Positions 1 to 8,022 of a stretch of DNA of 64,000 bases are shown here, piece by piece (position 1 is the first letter of the stretch; each line of letters begins with the position of its first letter). Both the position numbers and the translations under genes were made by a program. This DNA comes from Acidaminococcus sp. (GTDB lineage Bacteria > Bacillota > Negativicutes > Acidaminococcales > Acidaminococcaceae): NCBI GenBank assembly GCA_022482815.1, contig JAKVOM010000001.1, positions 1,942,946 to 2,006,945 of the forward strand, given 5' to 3'. The notes under the pieces were generated by a model that worked only from the letters and a program-made list of their open reading frames with translations, had not been told where the DNA came from and ran no database searches.

Positions 1-1
1 C

Positions 2-310
2 GTCTTTGAGCTGCTCCCGTCGGTGCTGAAGCCCGGAGGCAGCGTCATTGTGACGACGCCCGGACAGAGTGAAGCCACGCTGTGCGCCAAATGGCTGCGG
101 AACGCGGCCGAAGATGTCAGAATGATACTGACCGGGATTTCGGAGGAGAGTTTTATGGTAAAAGCCAATCATTTTAAAAAGGTTGAAAAGCAGGATAACA
201 GTAAAAATAAACTGATACAGGAATTGCCCTGGGAGGACGACCAGCCGGCTCTGGTTTGTGATCTTCGCACGGGACGCTGTACAGTCGTTACGAATAAGGA
301 GGACGAGTAA
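2..310 (+). CDS. C-terminal fragment of unassigned protein (possibly YyaL/DUF255-like)
   Basis: The reading frame is open from the first bases of the window, so the true start lies upstream and only about 102 C-terminal residues are visible. The fragment begins with a hydrophobic stretch (LKPGGSVIVTTPG) and ends with a short Cys motif (LVCDLRTGRC). That layout resembles the tail of YyaL-type thioredoxin-domain proteins, where a nucleotide-binding-like strand is followed by a V-C-x-C-type ending, but LKPGG also occurs in class I methyltransferases. I cannot assign it. The stop overlaps the ribosome site of the next gene (1 base between the genes), so the two are probably co-transcribed; the neighbour is a thioredoxin-fold protein, which weakly favours the YyaL idea. 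Confidence 0.6.
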   Translation, partial: VFELLPSVLKPGGSVIVTTPGQSEATLCAKWLRNAAEDVRMILTGISEESFMVKANHFKKVEKQDNSKNKLIQELPWEDDQPALVCDLRTGRCTVVTNKEDE

Positions 311-311
311 A

Positions 312-1193
312 ATGGATAAGAATGTACAGGAAAAGAAACAAGCTAAGCTTGAAGTAATGGTGTTTACGGATCCGTACTGCTCCTGGTGCTGGGCTACGGA
401 ACCGATGATTTTGACGATGATGGAAAAATACAGGAACCAGCTGCATTTCCGCTATATCTTCGGCGGACTCATCAAGGATTTTGATAATTTCTATGATGGT
501 CTGAACAACATTCGCGACGCGGCTGCGACAGAACCTCACTGGAAGATGGTTTCCGAAAGAACCGGCCAGCCTATCGACGAAAAACTTTGGGAAGATATTG
601 CCCCGATTAAGCATTTTTCCACCTGGCCGGCCAACGTGGCGGCAAAGGCAGCATTCCTGCAGTCTGAAGAAGTCGGTTTCAGGTATCTGAGACGGCTTCG
701 CCGGGCAGCTCTGACGGAACGTAAGATTATCTCCAAGCCGGAAATCTATGAAGCACTTGCTAAGGAGACGGAAGGCCTTGATTTTGACCAGTTCCAAAAG
801 GATATGGAAAACGGCAGAGCACGCAATGCATTCCTTGACGATCAGGAAATCTGCATGCAGTGGCAGACCTTCGGATTCCCGACCATGCTCTTTTATAAGG
901 AAGGTGCGGATGTGAACCATCTGACGCGGGAAGACGGCGCTTACGTCGGCGGACATCGTGACATGGCAACGTACGACAGAGTTATTCATTCCCTGTGCCC
1001 GGACATCAAGGAATATCCGGTTCGCAGCGAAAAAGAAGTCATCGAGACCTATGGTCCTATGACGGAGCGCGAACTTGGACAGATGCATGACAGATCGAAG
1101 GAAGCAGAACTGGATGTGCTGGAGAAGTTGGAAGTAGCTGGCACGGTTCAGAAAACCGAAAGAATCCGTGGGAATGTGTGGAGCATAGCGTAA
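312..1193 (+). CDS. DsbA-family (FrnE/SpxH-like) thioredoxin-fold protein
   Basis: A 293-residue protein with a CSWC active-site motif at residues 23-26, just after a first strand (EVMVFTDPY). This is the DsbA/FrnE layout: thioredoxin strand, CxxC, an inserted helical domain (about 60-190), then the cis-Pro strand region (FGFPTMLFY) near residue 200. No signal peptide is seen, so it is probably cytoplasmic, like FrnE or the ClpXP adaptor SpxH, and may act in disulfide handling or as an Spx adaptor. The start at 312 is chosen because AAGGAGG lies just upstream inside the preceding gene; a longer upstream frame has no good ribosome site. The last 50 residues are charged and helical, beyond the usual domain. 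Confidence 0.8.
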   Translation: MDKNVQEKKQAKLEVMVFTDPYCSWCWATEPMILTMMEKYRNQLHFRYIFGGLIKDFDNFYDGLNNIRDAAATEPHWKMVSERTGQPIDEKLWEDIAPIKHFSTWPANVAAKAAFLQSEEVGFRYLRRLRRAALTERKIISKPEIYEALAKETEGLDFDQFQKDMENGRARNAFLDDQEICMQWQTFGFPTMLFYKEGADVNHLTREDGAYVGGHRDMATYDRVIHSLCPDIKEYPVRSEKEVIETYGPMTERELGQMHDRSKEAELDVLEKLEVAGTVQKTERIRGNVWSIA

Positions 1194-1203
1194 AAAAAGG
1201 CAC

Positions 1204-1740
1204 CAGCAGAGTAGGGTAGAAATAAATAAAAAAGCATATTTGATATTGGGCATACGTCTCTAAATGGGGCGTATGCCTTTTGTGTTAGTTAAAAGAAGCT
1301 ATCATCCCCCGCACTCGTCAGCCCCTCCTTTCGTCGGCGCTGACTGCGGTCCCTCCTTCTTCCGAAGCCGCGACAAGTGGAGCGGCTTGGAAGAAGGTCT
1401 TTTTGAAGCAAACCTCCTTCGTCGGTTTGCCTTGAAGAAAATATAAAAAATTATCGGCAGGACTTTCATATAGAGACCCTCTTCGACGCCGCTGTGCGGC
1501 ATTGAAGAGGGGGAACCGCTTGCGGTGGGTGATGACCCTTATTATTTTTTTAACTTTAGTATCGGTTAGTAGAAATAAAATATAGAATTGCTACGGCAAA
1601 ATTTCCGCACCTCTTTTATTTTCATTTGGCAATGCGAAGCATTGGCTACGGGTAACCTTCTTTCACGCCGCAGAGCGGCGTCGAAAGAAGGAGAATCGCT
1701 TGCGATGGAGGATAGAATCTTTTATCTTTTTTGTCCACTT
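1204..1740 (+). repeat. Intergenic repeat block (families A and B)
   Basis: The 657-base gap 1194-1850 has no convincing gene. It holds a family A element (1204-1281, second copy 44795-44872) and two family B elements (about 1480-1545 and 1601-1722). Family B has a hairpin built on GCCGC-NNN-GCGGC flanked by CTTCTTTC/GAAAGAAG and followed by a conserved CCGCTTGCGGTGGGTG-like tail. The 1601-1722 copy matches 23955-24075 over about 110 bases, including GGCAATGCGAAGCATTG. Short reading frames here run through the hairpins and have no ribosome site. Confidence 0.65.
1249..1281 (+). terminator. Rho-independent terminator inside a dispersed repeat
   Basis: GGCATACG (1249-1256) pairs with CGTATGCC (1270-1277), followed by TTTTG. 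It ends the DsbA-family gene. The same hairpin context recurs at 44795-44872, so it is part of a repeat (family A). Confidence 0.65.
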
Positions 1741-1756
1741 AGATGTAATAAAATTA

Positions 1757-1788
1757 TTGACAACAAAGCTGTAATATGATACATTACA
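1757..1788 (+). promoter_or_regulatory. Promoter with overlapping inverted-repeat operator of the sirtuin operon
   Basis: TTGACA (1757-1762) lies 17 bases from TACATT (1780-1785). A perfect inverted repeat TGTAAT-N7-ATTACA (1770-1788) covers the -10 region. The last gene of the operon encodes an Rrf2 regulator, which is the obvious candidate to bind it; that link is inference. Confidence 0.55.
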
Positions 1789-1850
1789 TTCACAAGATGA
1801 AATATAACTTCTTACATCAACACTAACCATGCTTCAGGGAGGACAATCCG

Positions 1851-2513
1851 ATGCAATCTGCCGGTCGTTATTTATCAATTCTTGCCAATGATATCCATTC
1901 CGTCGTTTGTGCGACCGTCGATGAAAAAGGGCTGCCTGTCACGCGGGCCATGGACGTCATGCTGGCAGATGATCACACGTTTTATTTTCTTACAGCAAAA
2001 GGCAAGGCTTTCTACGATCAGCTGATGAGAAGTAAGTTCATTGCTCTTACCGGAATGAAGGGCGGCGAAGGCCTGGATAGAGCTCATGCGACGATGCACA
2101 CGAAAGCGATTTCCGTGAGAGGCTTCATCGAATGCATCGGCAGTGAAAAGCTTGATGAAATATTTGATGCCAATCCCTATATGGCTGAAATTTATCCGCA
2201 GGAAGAAGCGCGCAAAGCCCTTGTGGTCTTCCGCATGGTGAAGGGTGAAGGCGAATATTTCGACCTTTCCACAAAGCCTATTACGCGCGAATCTTTCGGG
2301 ATAGGTGACTTGGCAGAATCAGATGCAGAAAGTCATGTGAAGGAACCTTATTTCATTACCGACGCATGCATAGGATGCGGCAAGTGCCTTGCCGTCTGCC
2401 CGCAGCAATGCATCGAGCACGATAGCGTTCCATTCCGCATCGACCAGCGTCACTGTCTGCACTGCGGCAACTGTTATACCGATTGCCCGGTAAAGGCCAT
2501 CATCAGGAGGTAA
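1851..2513 (+). CDS. Split-barrel flavin-binding protein fused to 2[4Fe-4S] ferredoxin (copy 1)
   Basis: 220 residues. The N-terminal ~140 residues resemble the pyridoxamine-5'-phosphate-oxidase (PNPOx) split barrel (VVCATVDEKGLPVTRAMDVM, then FYFLTAKGKAFYDQL), a fold that binds FMN or F420. The C-terminal ~50 residues are a bacterial ferredoxin domain with two clusters: CIGCGKCLAVCPQQC and CLHCGNCYTDCP. It therefore probably moves electrons between Fe-S clusters and a bound flavin in the cytoplasm; the substrate is unknown. First gene of a seven-gene operon (AGGGAGG ribosome site; 2 bases to the next gene). A second, diverged copy lies two genes downstream (3502-4113), flanking the sirtuin, which suggests the pair works with the ADP-ribosylation genes. 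Confidence 0.85.
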   Translation: MQSAGRYLSILANDIHSVVCATVDEKGLPVTRAMDVMLADDHTFYFLTAKGKAFYDQLMRSKFIALTGMKGGEGLDRAHATMHTKAISVRGFIECIGSEKLDEIFDANPYMAEIYPQEEARKALVVFRMVKGEGEYFDLSTKPITRESFGIGDLAESDAESHVKEPYFITDACIGCGKCLAVCPQQCIEHDSVPFRIDQRHCLHCGNCYTDCPVKAIIRR

Positions 2514-2515
2514 CG

Positions 2516-3457
2516 ATGTTTCATTTTTTTGATTCAGACGGTTTGACTCACGGCATCACGCGGAATCCGGAAAAGCAGCTCAGCATCCTTAAAAAGCAAT
2601 TGGAAGATGCAGATGCTGTTCTCATCGGTGCCGGCTCCGGCCTTTCTACGGCAGCGGGATTTACCTATTCCGGAGAACGCTTCCATAAGTATTTCAACGA
2701 TTTCGCGGAAAAATACGGCATTCGCGATATGTATTCCGGCGGGTTTTATCCCTTCCCGGACAAAGAAACCTACTGGGCCTGGTGGAGCCGCCACATTTAC
2801 TACAACCGGTATGTGAAAGCACCATCCGATGTCTATGAAGCGCTGCTTTCGCTCGTACAGGATAAAGATTATTTTGTCCTCACGACCAACGTGGATCATC
2901 AGTTCCAGATGGCAGGTTTTGATAAAAAGCGTCTCTTCTACACGCAGGGCGATTACGGCCTGCTCCAAAGCGTGAATCCAAAAATCAAGAAAACGTACGA
3001 CAATGAAACTATCATCATAAAGATGATGGAAGCACAAGGGTTTGTGAGAGATGCAAACGGCGTCTTTGAGGTTCCGGAGGATGGCAAGCTTCTCATGCGC
3101 GTATCGACGGAACTGATCCCGAAGTGCCCCGATGACGGAAGCGACATGACTACGAACTTGCGCTGCGATGATTCATTTGTGCAGGATGACGGCTGGTATA
3201 AGGCAGAAGAACGGTATGAAGATTTTATCCGTCGGCACAAAAACGTGCACATGCTGTACCTGGAACTCGGCGTCGGCATGAATACGCCCGTCATCATCAA
3301 GTTCCCTTTCTGGCAGGCAGTGGAGCGGAATTCAAAGGCCTTTTACGTCTGCATCAACGTCGGTGAGGCAGTTTGCCCGGTAAGAATCAGTCGTCGCTCC
3401 TTATGCATAGACCGTGATATTGCAGAGGTGCTGTACGCAGCAGCAAAAATTAACTGA
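2516..3457 (+). CDS. Class M sirtuin (SirTM-like NAD-dependent protein ADP-ribosyltransferase)
   Basis: 313 residues with a Sir2 Rossmann core: GAGSGLS at 38-44, GFTY at 48-51 and TTNVDHQF at 123-130. The catalytic His-Gly of deacetylating sirtuins is replaced by Gln144 in TQGDYG, 19 residues after Asn125. An Asn/Gln pair with that spacing is the hallmark of SirTM, which ADP-ribosylates proteins rather than deacetylating them. The zinc region is reduced. In known SirTM operons the target is a lipoylated GcvH-like protein, encoded beside a lipoate ligase and a macrodomain; here the macrodomain is present (6508) but no GcvH-L or LplA2 is seen. The start at 2516 has CAGGAGG six bases upstream. 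The substrate is probably one of the operon's own proteins (inference). Confidence 0.88.
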   Translation: MFHFFDSDGLTHGITRNPEKQLSILKKQLEDADAVLIGAGSGLSTAAGFTYSGERFHKYFNDFAEKYGIRDMYSGGFYPFPDKETYWAWWSRHIYYNRYVKAPSDVYEALLSLVQDKDYFVLTTNVDHQFQMAGFDKKRLFYTQGDYGLLQSVNPKIKKTYDNETIIIKMMEAQGFVRDANGVFEVPEDGKLLMRVSTELIPKCPDDGSDMTTNLRCDDSFVQDDGWYKAEERYEDFIRRHKNVHMLYLELGVGMNTPVIIKFPFWQAVERNSKAFYVCINVGEAVCPVRISRRSLCIDRDIAEVLYAAAKIN

Positions 3458-3501
3458 ATCAACAAGCGATTAGCTTGGAATACAGGGATGGAGGATAAGA
3501 A

Positions 3502-4113
3502 ATGAACGCACAGGATTGCTTACAAATGCTCAGAGAAATCAGGGATGTTTCTTTTGCTACGGTAGACGCGGAAGGAATGCCCCATAACCGTATCATTGAT
3601 ATCATGATTGTCGAAACAAACCGGCTCGTCTTCTGCACGGCGCGGGGAAAGGATTTTTACCGTCAGCTTATGGGTAATCCTCACGTTGCTGTCAGCGGCA
3701 TGAATAAAAACTGGCAGATGATCCGCCTGACCGGAACCGTCAGAAAGCTGGAAGACCGGAAAAAGTGGATTGACCGCATCTTTGAAGAAAATCCGGCCAT
3801 GAAGGATGTCTATCCGGGCGATTCCCGTTATATCCTCGATCCCTTTGTGATTGAGTCCGGCAATATAGAATTCTTCGACCTCGGGAAGAGTCCAATTCAC
3901 AGAGAAAGCTTTACTTTTGGGGAAAGCAAGGCCCTTCAAAAAGGTTTTGTCATCACGGACCGCTGCATCGGATGCGGCAAATGCAAGGCCAATTGCCCAC
4001 AGCAGTGTATTACGGAAGGTACGCCTTTTGTGATCCGTCAGGACAGCTGCCTCCACTGCGGGTTATGCTTTGAAAATTGTCCGGTGCAGGCTATTGTAAG
4101 ACGAGGAGAATGA
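3502..4113 (+). CDS. Split-barrel flavin-binding protein fused to 2[4Fe-4S] ferredoxin (copy 2)
   Basis: 203 residues, same architecture as 1851-2513: a PNPOx-like split barrel (VSFATVDAEGMPHNRIIDIM ... LVFCTARGKDFYRQL) followed by a ferredoxin tail with CIGCGKCKANCPQQC and CLHCGLCFENCP. The two copies are clearly homologous but well diverged, so the duplication is old and both are probably functional. GGATGGAGG precedes the ATG. The stop is one base from the start of the transporter gene, so translation is likely coupled. Role: flavin/Fe-S redox protein of unknown partner. Confidence 0.85.
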   Translation: MNAQDCLQMLREIRDVSFATVDAEGMPHNRIIDIMIVETNRLVFCTARGKDFYRQLMGNPHVAVSGMNKNWQMIRLTGTVRKLEDRKKWIDRIFEENPAMKDVYPGDSRYILDPFVIESGNIEFFDLGKSPIHRESFTFGESKALQKGFVITDRCIGCGKCKANCPQQCITEGTPFVIRQDSCLHCGLCFENCPVQAIVRRGE

Positions 4114-4114
4114 T

Positions 4115-5653
4115 ATGATTTCAGACATTTGGAACCTTCTGACCACGCGATGGGATTTTTTCCTGCAGCTCCTGGTAGAACATCTGGAAATTTCCTTTCT
4201 CGCGATTGCGATTGCCATTGTCTTTGGCAGTATCGTGGGAATTCTCATCAGCGAATATCAAAAGTCCGCTAAACTGACGCTGGGCGTTATCAATTTCATT
4301 TATACGATTCCGTCCATCTCCATGCTCGGCTTTTTGATTCCTTTTTCCGGCATCGGCAACGCAACGGCCGTCATCGCACTGACGATTTATGCACTGCTGC
4401 CGATGGTCCGGGCCGTCCACACAGGCCTTACCAACGTCAGCCCCGCTATCGTGGAAGCTGCCAAGGGCATGGGCAGTACACGTATGCAGAGCCTGTTTAA
4501 AGTAAAACTGCCTCTTGCCATGCCGGTCATTATGTCTGGCATCCGCAACATGGTTACGATGACTATCGCCCTGGCCGGTATTGCTTCCTTTATCGGGGCA
4601 GGAGGTCTTGGTGTAGCCATCTACCGCGGCATTACGACCAACAATGCGGCCATGACGGTAGCAGGGAGCTTGCTTACAGCGGCTCTCGCATTATTTGCCG
4701 ACTTGATTCTTGGCGGTGTGGAAAAGCGCATGCAGCAGCATTCCAAAAAAGCCAAACGACAGAACAAGTTTGCAGCCATTATTGCTCTTATTATCGCGGG
4801 ATGCCTGATTGTAACGGCTGCCATTTCCCATCACAGAGACCGCCGTACTATCCATATAGCTACGAAGCCGATGACGGAACAGTATGTTCTCGGTGAAATG
4901 CTTAAATTTCTGATCCAGCAGGATACGGACCTTGAAGTAGATCTGACGCAAGGCGTCGGCGGCGGTACATCGAATATCGAACCTGCCATGGAAAGCGGAA
5001 AATTCGACTTGTATCCGGAATATACCGGAACCGGTTGGAACATGGTACTGAAAAGGAGCGGCGTCTATACAGAAAAGCAGTTTGATGAACTGCAGACGGA
5101 ATACAAGGATAAGGGAATGACCTGGACCTGCCTGTATGGTTTTGGAAACACTTATGGGCTGGTCATCCGCAAGGATATTGCCGATCAGTATCATATTCAA
5201 ACGTATTCTGATTTGCAAAAGATTGCACCGAAGCTGACTTTTGGTGCGGAATATGATTTTTATGAACGCGAAGACGGATACCAGGCGCTGTGCAGCCGGT
5301 ATGGCCTGAACTTTGGCAAGACGATGGACCTCGATATCGGTCTGAAGTATCAGGCTCTCGCAAAGAAACAGATTGATGTCATGGTTGTCTTCACGACGGA
5401 CGGGCAGCTCGCAGACGCCGACGCGGTGGTGCTGCAGGACGACAAGAATTTCTTCCCTTCCTACCTCTGTGGGAATGTAGTGAGAACGGAAGTTTTGGAA
5501 CAGTATCCTCAGCTGCACGACGTATTTGCCAAGCTGACCGGACAAATCCAGAACGCTGACATGGTTCGCATGAACTACGAAGTGGAAGTGGAAGGAAAGC
5601 AGCCCCTTGATGTGGCGAAAGCATTCCTTCAGGAACGCGGCTTGTTAAAATAG
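4115..5653 (+). CDS. Osmoprotectant-type ABC permease fused to substrate-binding domain (OpuB/OpuC-like)
   Basis: 512 residues. Residues ~1-205 form a BPD-type membrane domain with about five or six segments and the EAA-like loop (VEAAKGMGSTRMQSLFKVKL). After a further membrane segment (~222-240) comes an OpuAC-like binding domain from about 245 to the end (IHIATKPMTEQYVLGEM ... YPEYTGTGW), presumably outside the membrane. Such permease/receptor fusions import glycine betaine, choline, carnitine or other quaternary amines. The start overlaps the end of the redox gene (1 base spacing) and the ATPase follows 11 bases downstream. Presence inside a sirtuin/macrodomain operon is unusual, so the ligand need not be an osmoprotectant. 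Confidence 0.88.
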   Translation: MISDIWNLLTTRWDFFLQLLVEHLEISFLAIAIAIVFGSIVGILISEYQKSAKLTLGVINFIYTIPSISMLGFLIPFSGIGNATAVIALTIYALLPMVRAVHTGLTNVSPAIVEAAKGMGSTRMQSLFKVKLPLAMPVIMSGIRNMVTMTIALAGIASFIGAGGLGVAIYRGITTNNAAMTVAGSLLTAALALFADLILGGVEKRMQQHSKKAKRQNKFAAIIALIIAGCLIVTAAISHHRDRRTIHIATKPMTEQYVLGEMLKFLIQQDTDLEVDLTQGVGGGTSNIEPAMESGKFDLYPEYTGTGWNMVLKRSGVYTEKQFDELQTEYKDKGMTWTCLYGFGNTYGLVIRKDIADQYHIQTYSDLQKIAPKLTFGAEYDFYEREDGYQALCSRYGLNFGKTMDLDIGLKYQALAKKQIDVMVVFTTDGQLADADAVVLQDDKNFFPSYLCGNVVRTEVLEQYPQLHDVFAKLTGQIQNADMVRMNYEVEVEGKQPLDVAKAFLQERGLLK

Positions 5654-5664
5654 AGGAAAATAAA

Positions 5665-6498
5665 ATGAGTGAAAAAATAATTGAATTCAAACATGTGAAA
5701 AAAGCCTATGGAAACAATATTGTCATCAAAGACTTGAGCTTTTCCGTGGAAAAAGGCGATTTTGTGACCATGATCGGTTCTTCAGGCGGCGGCAAGACGA
5801 CCACGCTCAAGATGGTCAACGCACTTATTGAACCGACAGCCGGTGATATCTTTGTGGAAGGAACCAATATCAAAGACCGCGACCCTGTCCAGCTGCGCCG
5901 TTCCATCGGTTATGCGATTCAGGGCAGTGTCCTTTTTCCCAATATGACGGTTGAAGAGAATATTGCTTATGTTCCGAATCTGCTGAATAAGCAGGATAAG
6001 CAAAGAACCGCCCAGGCAGTGGATAAATGGATGAAAATTGTAGGGCTCGACCCGTCCATGAAAGACCGCTATCCGGATGAACTGTCCGGCGGGCAGCAGC
6101 AGAGAGTCGGAATTGCGAGGGCCCTGGCGGCTTCACCCCATATCCTCCTGATGGATGAGCCTTTTGGTGCTGTCGATGAAATTACGCGTTCTTCCCTGCA
6201 GGATGAAATCATGCGGATTCACAGGGAAACGAAGATTACGATTCTTTTTGTTACCCATGATATCCAGGAAGCGTTGAAACTGGCTGACAAGGTCTTTATC
6301 ATGGATCACGGCGAAATCCAGCAGTACGATACACCGAACCAGATTCTGCAGCATCCTGCCAATGAATTTGTCGAAAAGTTGCTTTGGAGAGAAAGACATG
6401 CCTGCCTGCTCGGCGAAGACCGGGTAAACCTGTGTGAATTCAGCCGGGCGGCGCACGGCATGGAAAACGCCGGCAGCGATCGAGTCAGTAAGAAATGA
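5665..6498 (+). CDS. ABC transporter ATPase (OpuCA/ProV-like, no CBS domains)
   Basis: 277 residues. Walker A GSSGGGKTT, Q-loop after IGYAIQG, signature LSGGQQQR, Walker B ILLMDEPFGAVD and the switch His in VTHDIQEA are all intact. Length stops shortly after the nucleotide domain, so the two C-terminal CBS domains that sense ionic strength in many OpuA/ProV proteins are missing. It pairs with the fused permease/receptor directly upstream. The last ~30 residues (after ~245) are not part of the standard domain. Confidence 0.9.
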   Translation: MSEKIIEFKHVKKAYGNNIVIKDLSFSVEKGDFVTMIGSSGGGKTTTLKMVNALIEPTAGDIFVEGTNIKDRDPVQLRRSIGYAIQGSVLFPNMTVEENIAYVPNLLNKQDKQRTAQAVDKWMKIVGLDPSMKDRYPDELSGGQQQRVGIARALAASPHILLMDEPFGAVDEITRSSLQDEIMRIHRETKITILFVTHDIQEALKLADKVFIMDHGEIQQYDTPNQILQHPANEFVEKLLWRERHACLLGEDRVNLCEFSRAAHGMENAGSDRVSKK

Positions 6499-6507
6499 GG
6501 CAGTAAC

Positions 6508-7329
6508 ATGGATAATACAAAAATAGAGCAGGTGACGTACCTGATCCGGGAACTCCAGAAAGAAATACCGGAATATAGTGAGCTTTCCGTACCAAAAGAT
6601 CCGGACGAAGCGTTCAAACTTTTCCGTGCCCTCTGCAACGTGCGGATGCCTAGGAAGGTATCGGACAAATTTTTAGCGGTCCAGGACGCCTATCTCCGCA
6701 CGCTGACCAGCGAAAAAGGGATTACGGACAGCGCGGATCTGCAGCCATCGACCGTCGATTCCCGTCTGTATGTGTGGCAGGGCGACATTACGACCCTCAG
6801 GTGTGATGCCATCGTCAACGCGGCTAATTCGCAGATGCTCGGCTGTTTCCGGCCGCTGCATAACTGCATCGACAATATGATTCATACCATGGCGGGCGTT
6901 GAACTGCGCATTGAATGTGACCGGCAAATGGATGCCTTGAGAAAGAAGTATGGAAAAGACTATGAACAGCCCGTTTCCGTACCGATGGTGACGCCGGGGT
7001 ATAATCTTCCCGCTAAATACGTCATTCACGTGGTCGGCCCAATCGTTATGGGATCCTTGCAGGAGTCTCACAAACAGAAGCTGGCTGACTGCTATACGCA
7101 CTGCCTCGAAGCGGCAGATGCACACGGCTGCGAATCCATTGCCTTCTGCTGTATCTCTACGGGCGTTTTCATGTTTTCGGCGGATGCGGCTGCCGGGATT
7201 GCCGTGAAAACAGTTAAAGAGTATCTAAATGCGCACCCCGATAGTAAAATAAAAAGGGTCGTTTTCAACGTATTTAAAGACAGAGATTTTGCGCTTTATA
7301 AAAACCTGTTAGGCGAAAAAAACAGCTAA
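6508..7329 (+). CDS. Zinc-containing macrodomain protein (ADP-ribosyl hydrolase)
   Basis: 273 residues: an N-terminal helical extension (1-85), then a macrodomain. Motifs: GDIT at 92-95, VNAANSQMLGC around 103-113 and the zinc-site pattern C113-x4-H118-x-C120 followed by IDNMIH, matching the Zn-Macro class that accompanies SirTM in pathogens and removes ADP-ribose from the modified protein. The phosphate-binding loop reads ISTGVFMFS. Nine bases after the ATPase gene. With the sirtuin at 2516 it gives a writer/eraser pair in a single transcript. Confidence 0.9.
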   Translation: MDNTKIEQVTYLIRELQKEIPEYSELSVPKDPDEAFKLFRALCNVRMPRKVSDKFLAVQDAYLRTLTSEKGITDSADLQPSTVDSRLYVWQGDITTLRCDAIVNAANSQMLGCFRPLHNCIDNMIHTMAGVELRIECDRQMDALRKKYGKDYEQPVSVPMVTPGYNLPAKYVIHVVGPIVMGSLQESHKQKLADCYTHCLEAADAHGCESIAFCCISTGVFMFSADAAAGIAVKTVKEYLNAHPDSKIKRVVFNVFKDRDFALYKNLLGEKNS

Positions 7330-7343
7330 TAAGGAGGTACAAC

Positions 7344-7778
7344 ATGCAGATCTCCACAAAATTTACGATAGCCGTACATATTCTCATGGCGACGAAATTC
7401 TTTTCCGGTTCTCAAAAAATTACAAGCCAGTTTCTTGCCGGAAGCATCGGTTCCAATCCCGTCATCATCCGGAACATCATGCTGCAGCTGCAGGAAGCGG
7501 GGATTATCGATGTGAAGCGCGGACCCGGTGGGATTACCATCAACCGGCCTCTTAGTGAGATTACCTATCTCGATATTTACCGAGCTGTCGAAACAAAGAG
7601 TGGAGACCATTTGTTCCGATTCCATGAGAAACCGAATCCCCAATGTCCCGTCGGCAGGAACATCCAACAAGCCATGGAGCAGTCGCTCACTGAAATTCAG
7701 AGCAAGTTTGAAAAAGAACTGGCGTCGCACAACCTGCAGGGCGTTTTCGATAAGATTAAAGAGGCAGTGCAGGTGTAA
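7344..7778 (+). CDS. Rrf2-family transcriptional regulator
   Basis: 144 residues. The N-terminal winged helix is typical (ISTKFTIAVHILMATKFF; second helix with SNPVIIRNIMLQLQEAGII; wing KRGPGGITI). Only one Cys is present in the region where Fe-S-sensing Rrf2 proteins carry three (PQCPVG), so it is closer to the YwnA-like branch and probably does not hold an IscR/NsrR-type cluster by itself. AAGGAGG precedes the ATG. As last gene of the operon it is the likely autoregulator acting on the TGTAAT-N7-ATTACA site at 1770-1788. Confidence 0.87.
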   Translation: MQISTKFTIAVHILMATKFFSGSQKITSQFLAGSIGSNPVIIRNIMLQLQEAGIIDVKRGPGGITINRPLSEITYLDIYRAVETKSGDHLFRFHEKPNPQCPVGRNIQQAMEQSLTEIQSKFEKELASHNLQGVFDKIKEAVQV

Positions 7779-7779
7779 A

Positions 7780-7845
7780 GGCTGAGGCGCTGCGCTTGGC
7801 TAAGGCACGTTGTTTGGCTAAGGCGCTTCGCTTGGCTGAGGCGGG
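7780..7845 (+). repeat. 18-base tandem repeat, about 3.7 units
   Basis: Units start at 7780, 7798, 7816 and 7834 with consensus GGCTAAGGCGCTTCGCTT; the last is partial. It begins two bases after the Rrf2 stop codon, in the 3' untranslated part of the operon. No function is evident. Confidence 0.8.
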
Positions 7846-7921
7846 AGCAAGATATGACCTTTCCTTTTCGCTATCGGACTCCTTGTTAGGTGGTCAGTAA
7901 GTATGGATATTACATCCGAAG

Positions 7922-7941
7922 CCTGTGATTTTAATCGCAGG
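7922..7941. promoter_or_regulatory. Inverted repeat upstream of the pyridoxal kinase gene
   Basis: CCTGTGATT (7922-7930) and AATCGCAGG (7933-7941) form an inverted repeat with one mismatch, 81 bases before the kinase start. It could be an operator or a small RNA hairpin; I see no clear promoter around it. Confidence 0.3.
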
Positions 7942-8022
7942 TTAGACTTGTCCCGTTAAAAATGATAGGATTAACACGTGAATGCAAAATAAGTGCATTG
8001 ATGCTGGAAGGAAGCGGGATGA

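Noticed and set aside
288-1253. 321-codon frame opposite the DsbA-family gene
   Set aside because: It is the shadow of a gene with a clear CSWC motif; its own translation is rich in His, Arg and Cys with no family pattern.
1264-1779. Short frames of about 60 codons in the first repeat block
   Set aside because: They run through repeat hairpins, change frame freely and lack ribosome sites.
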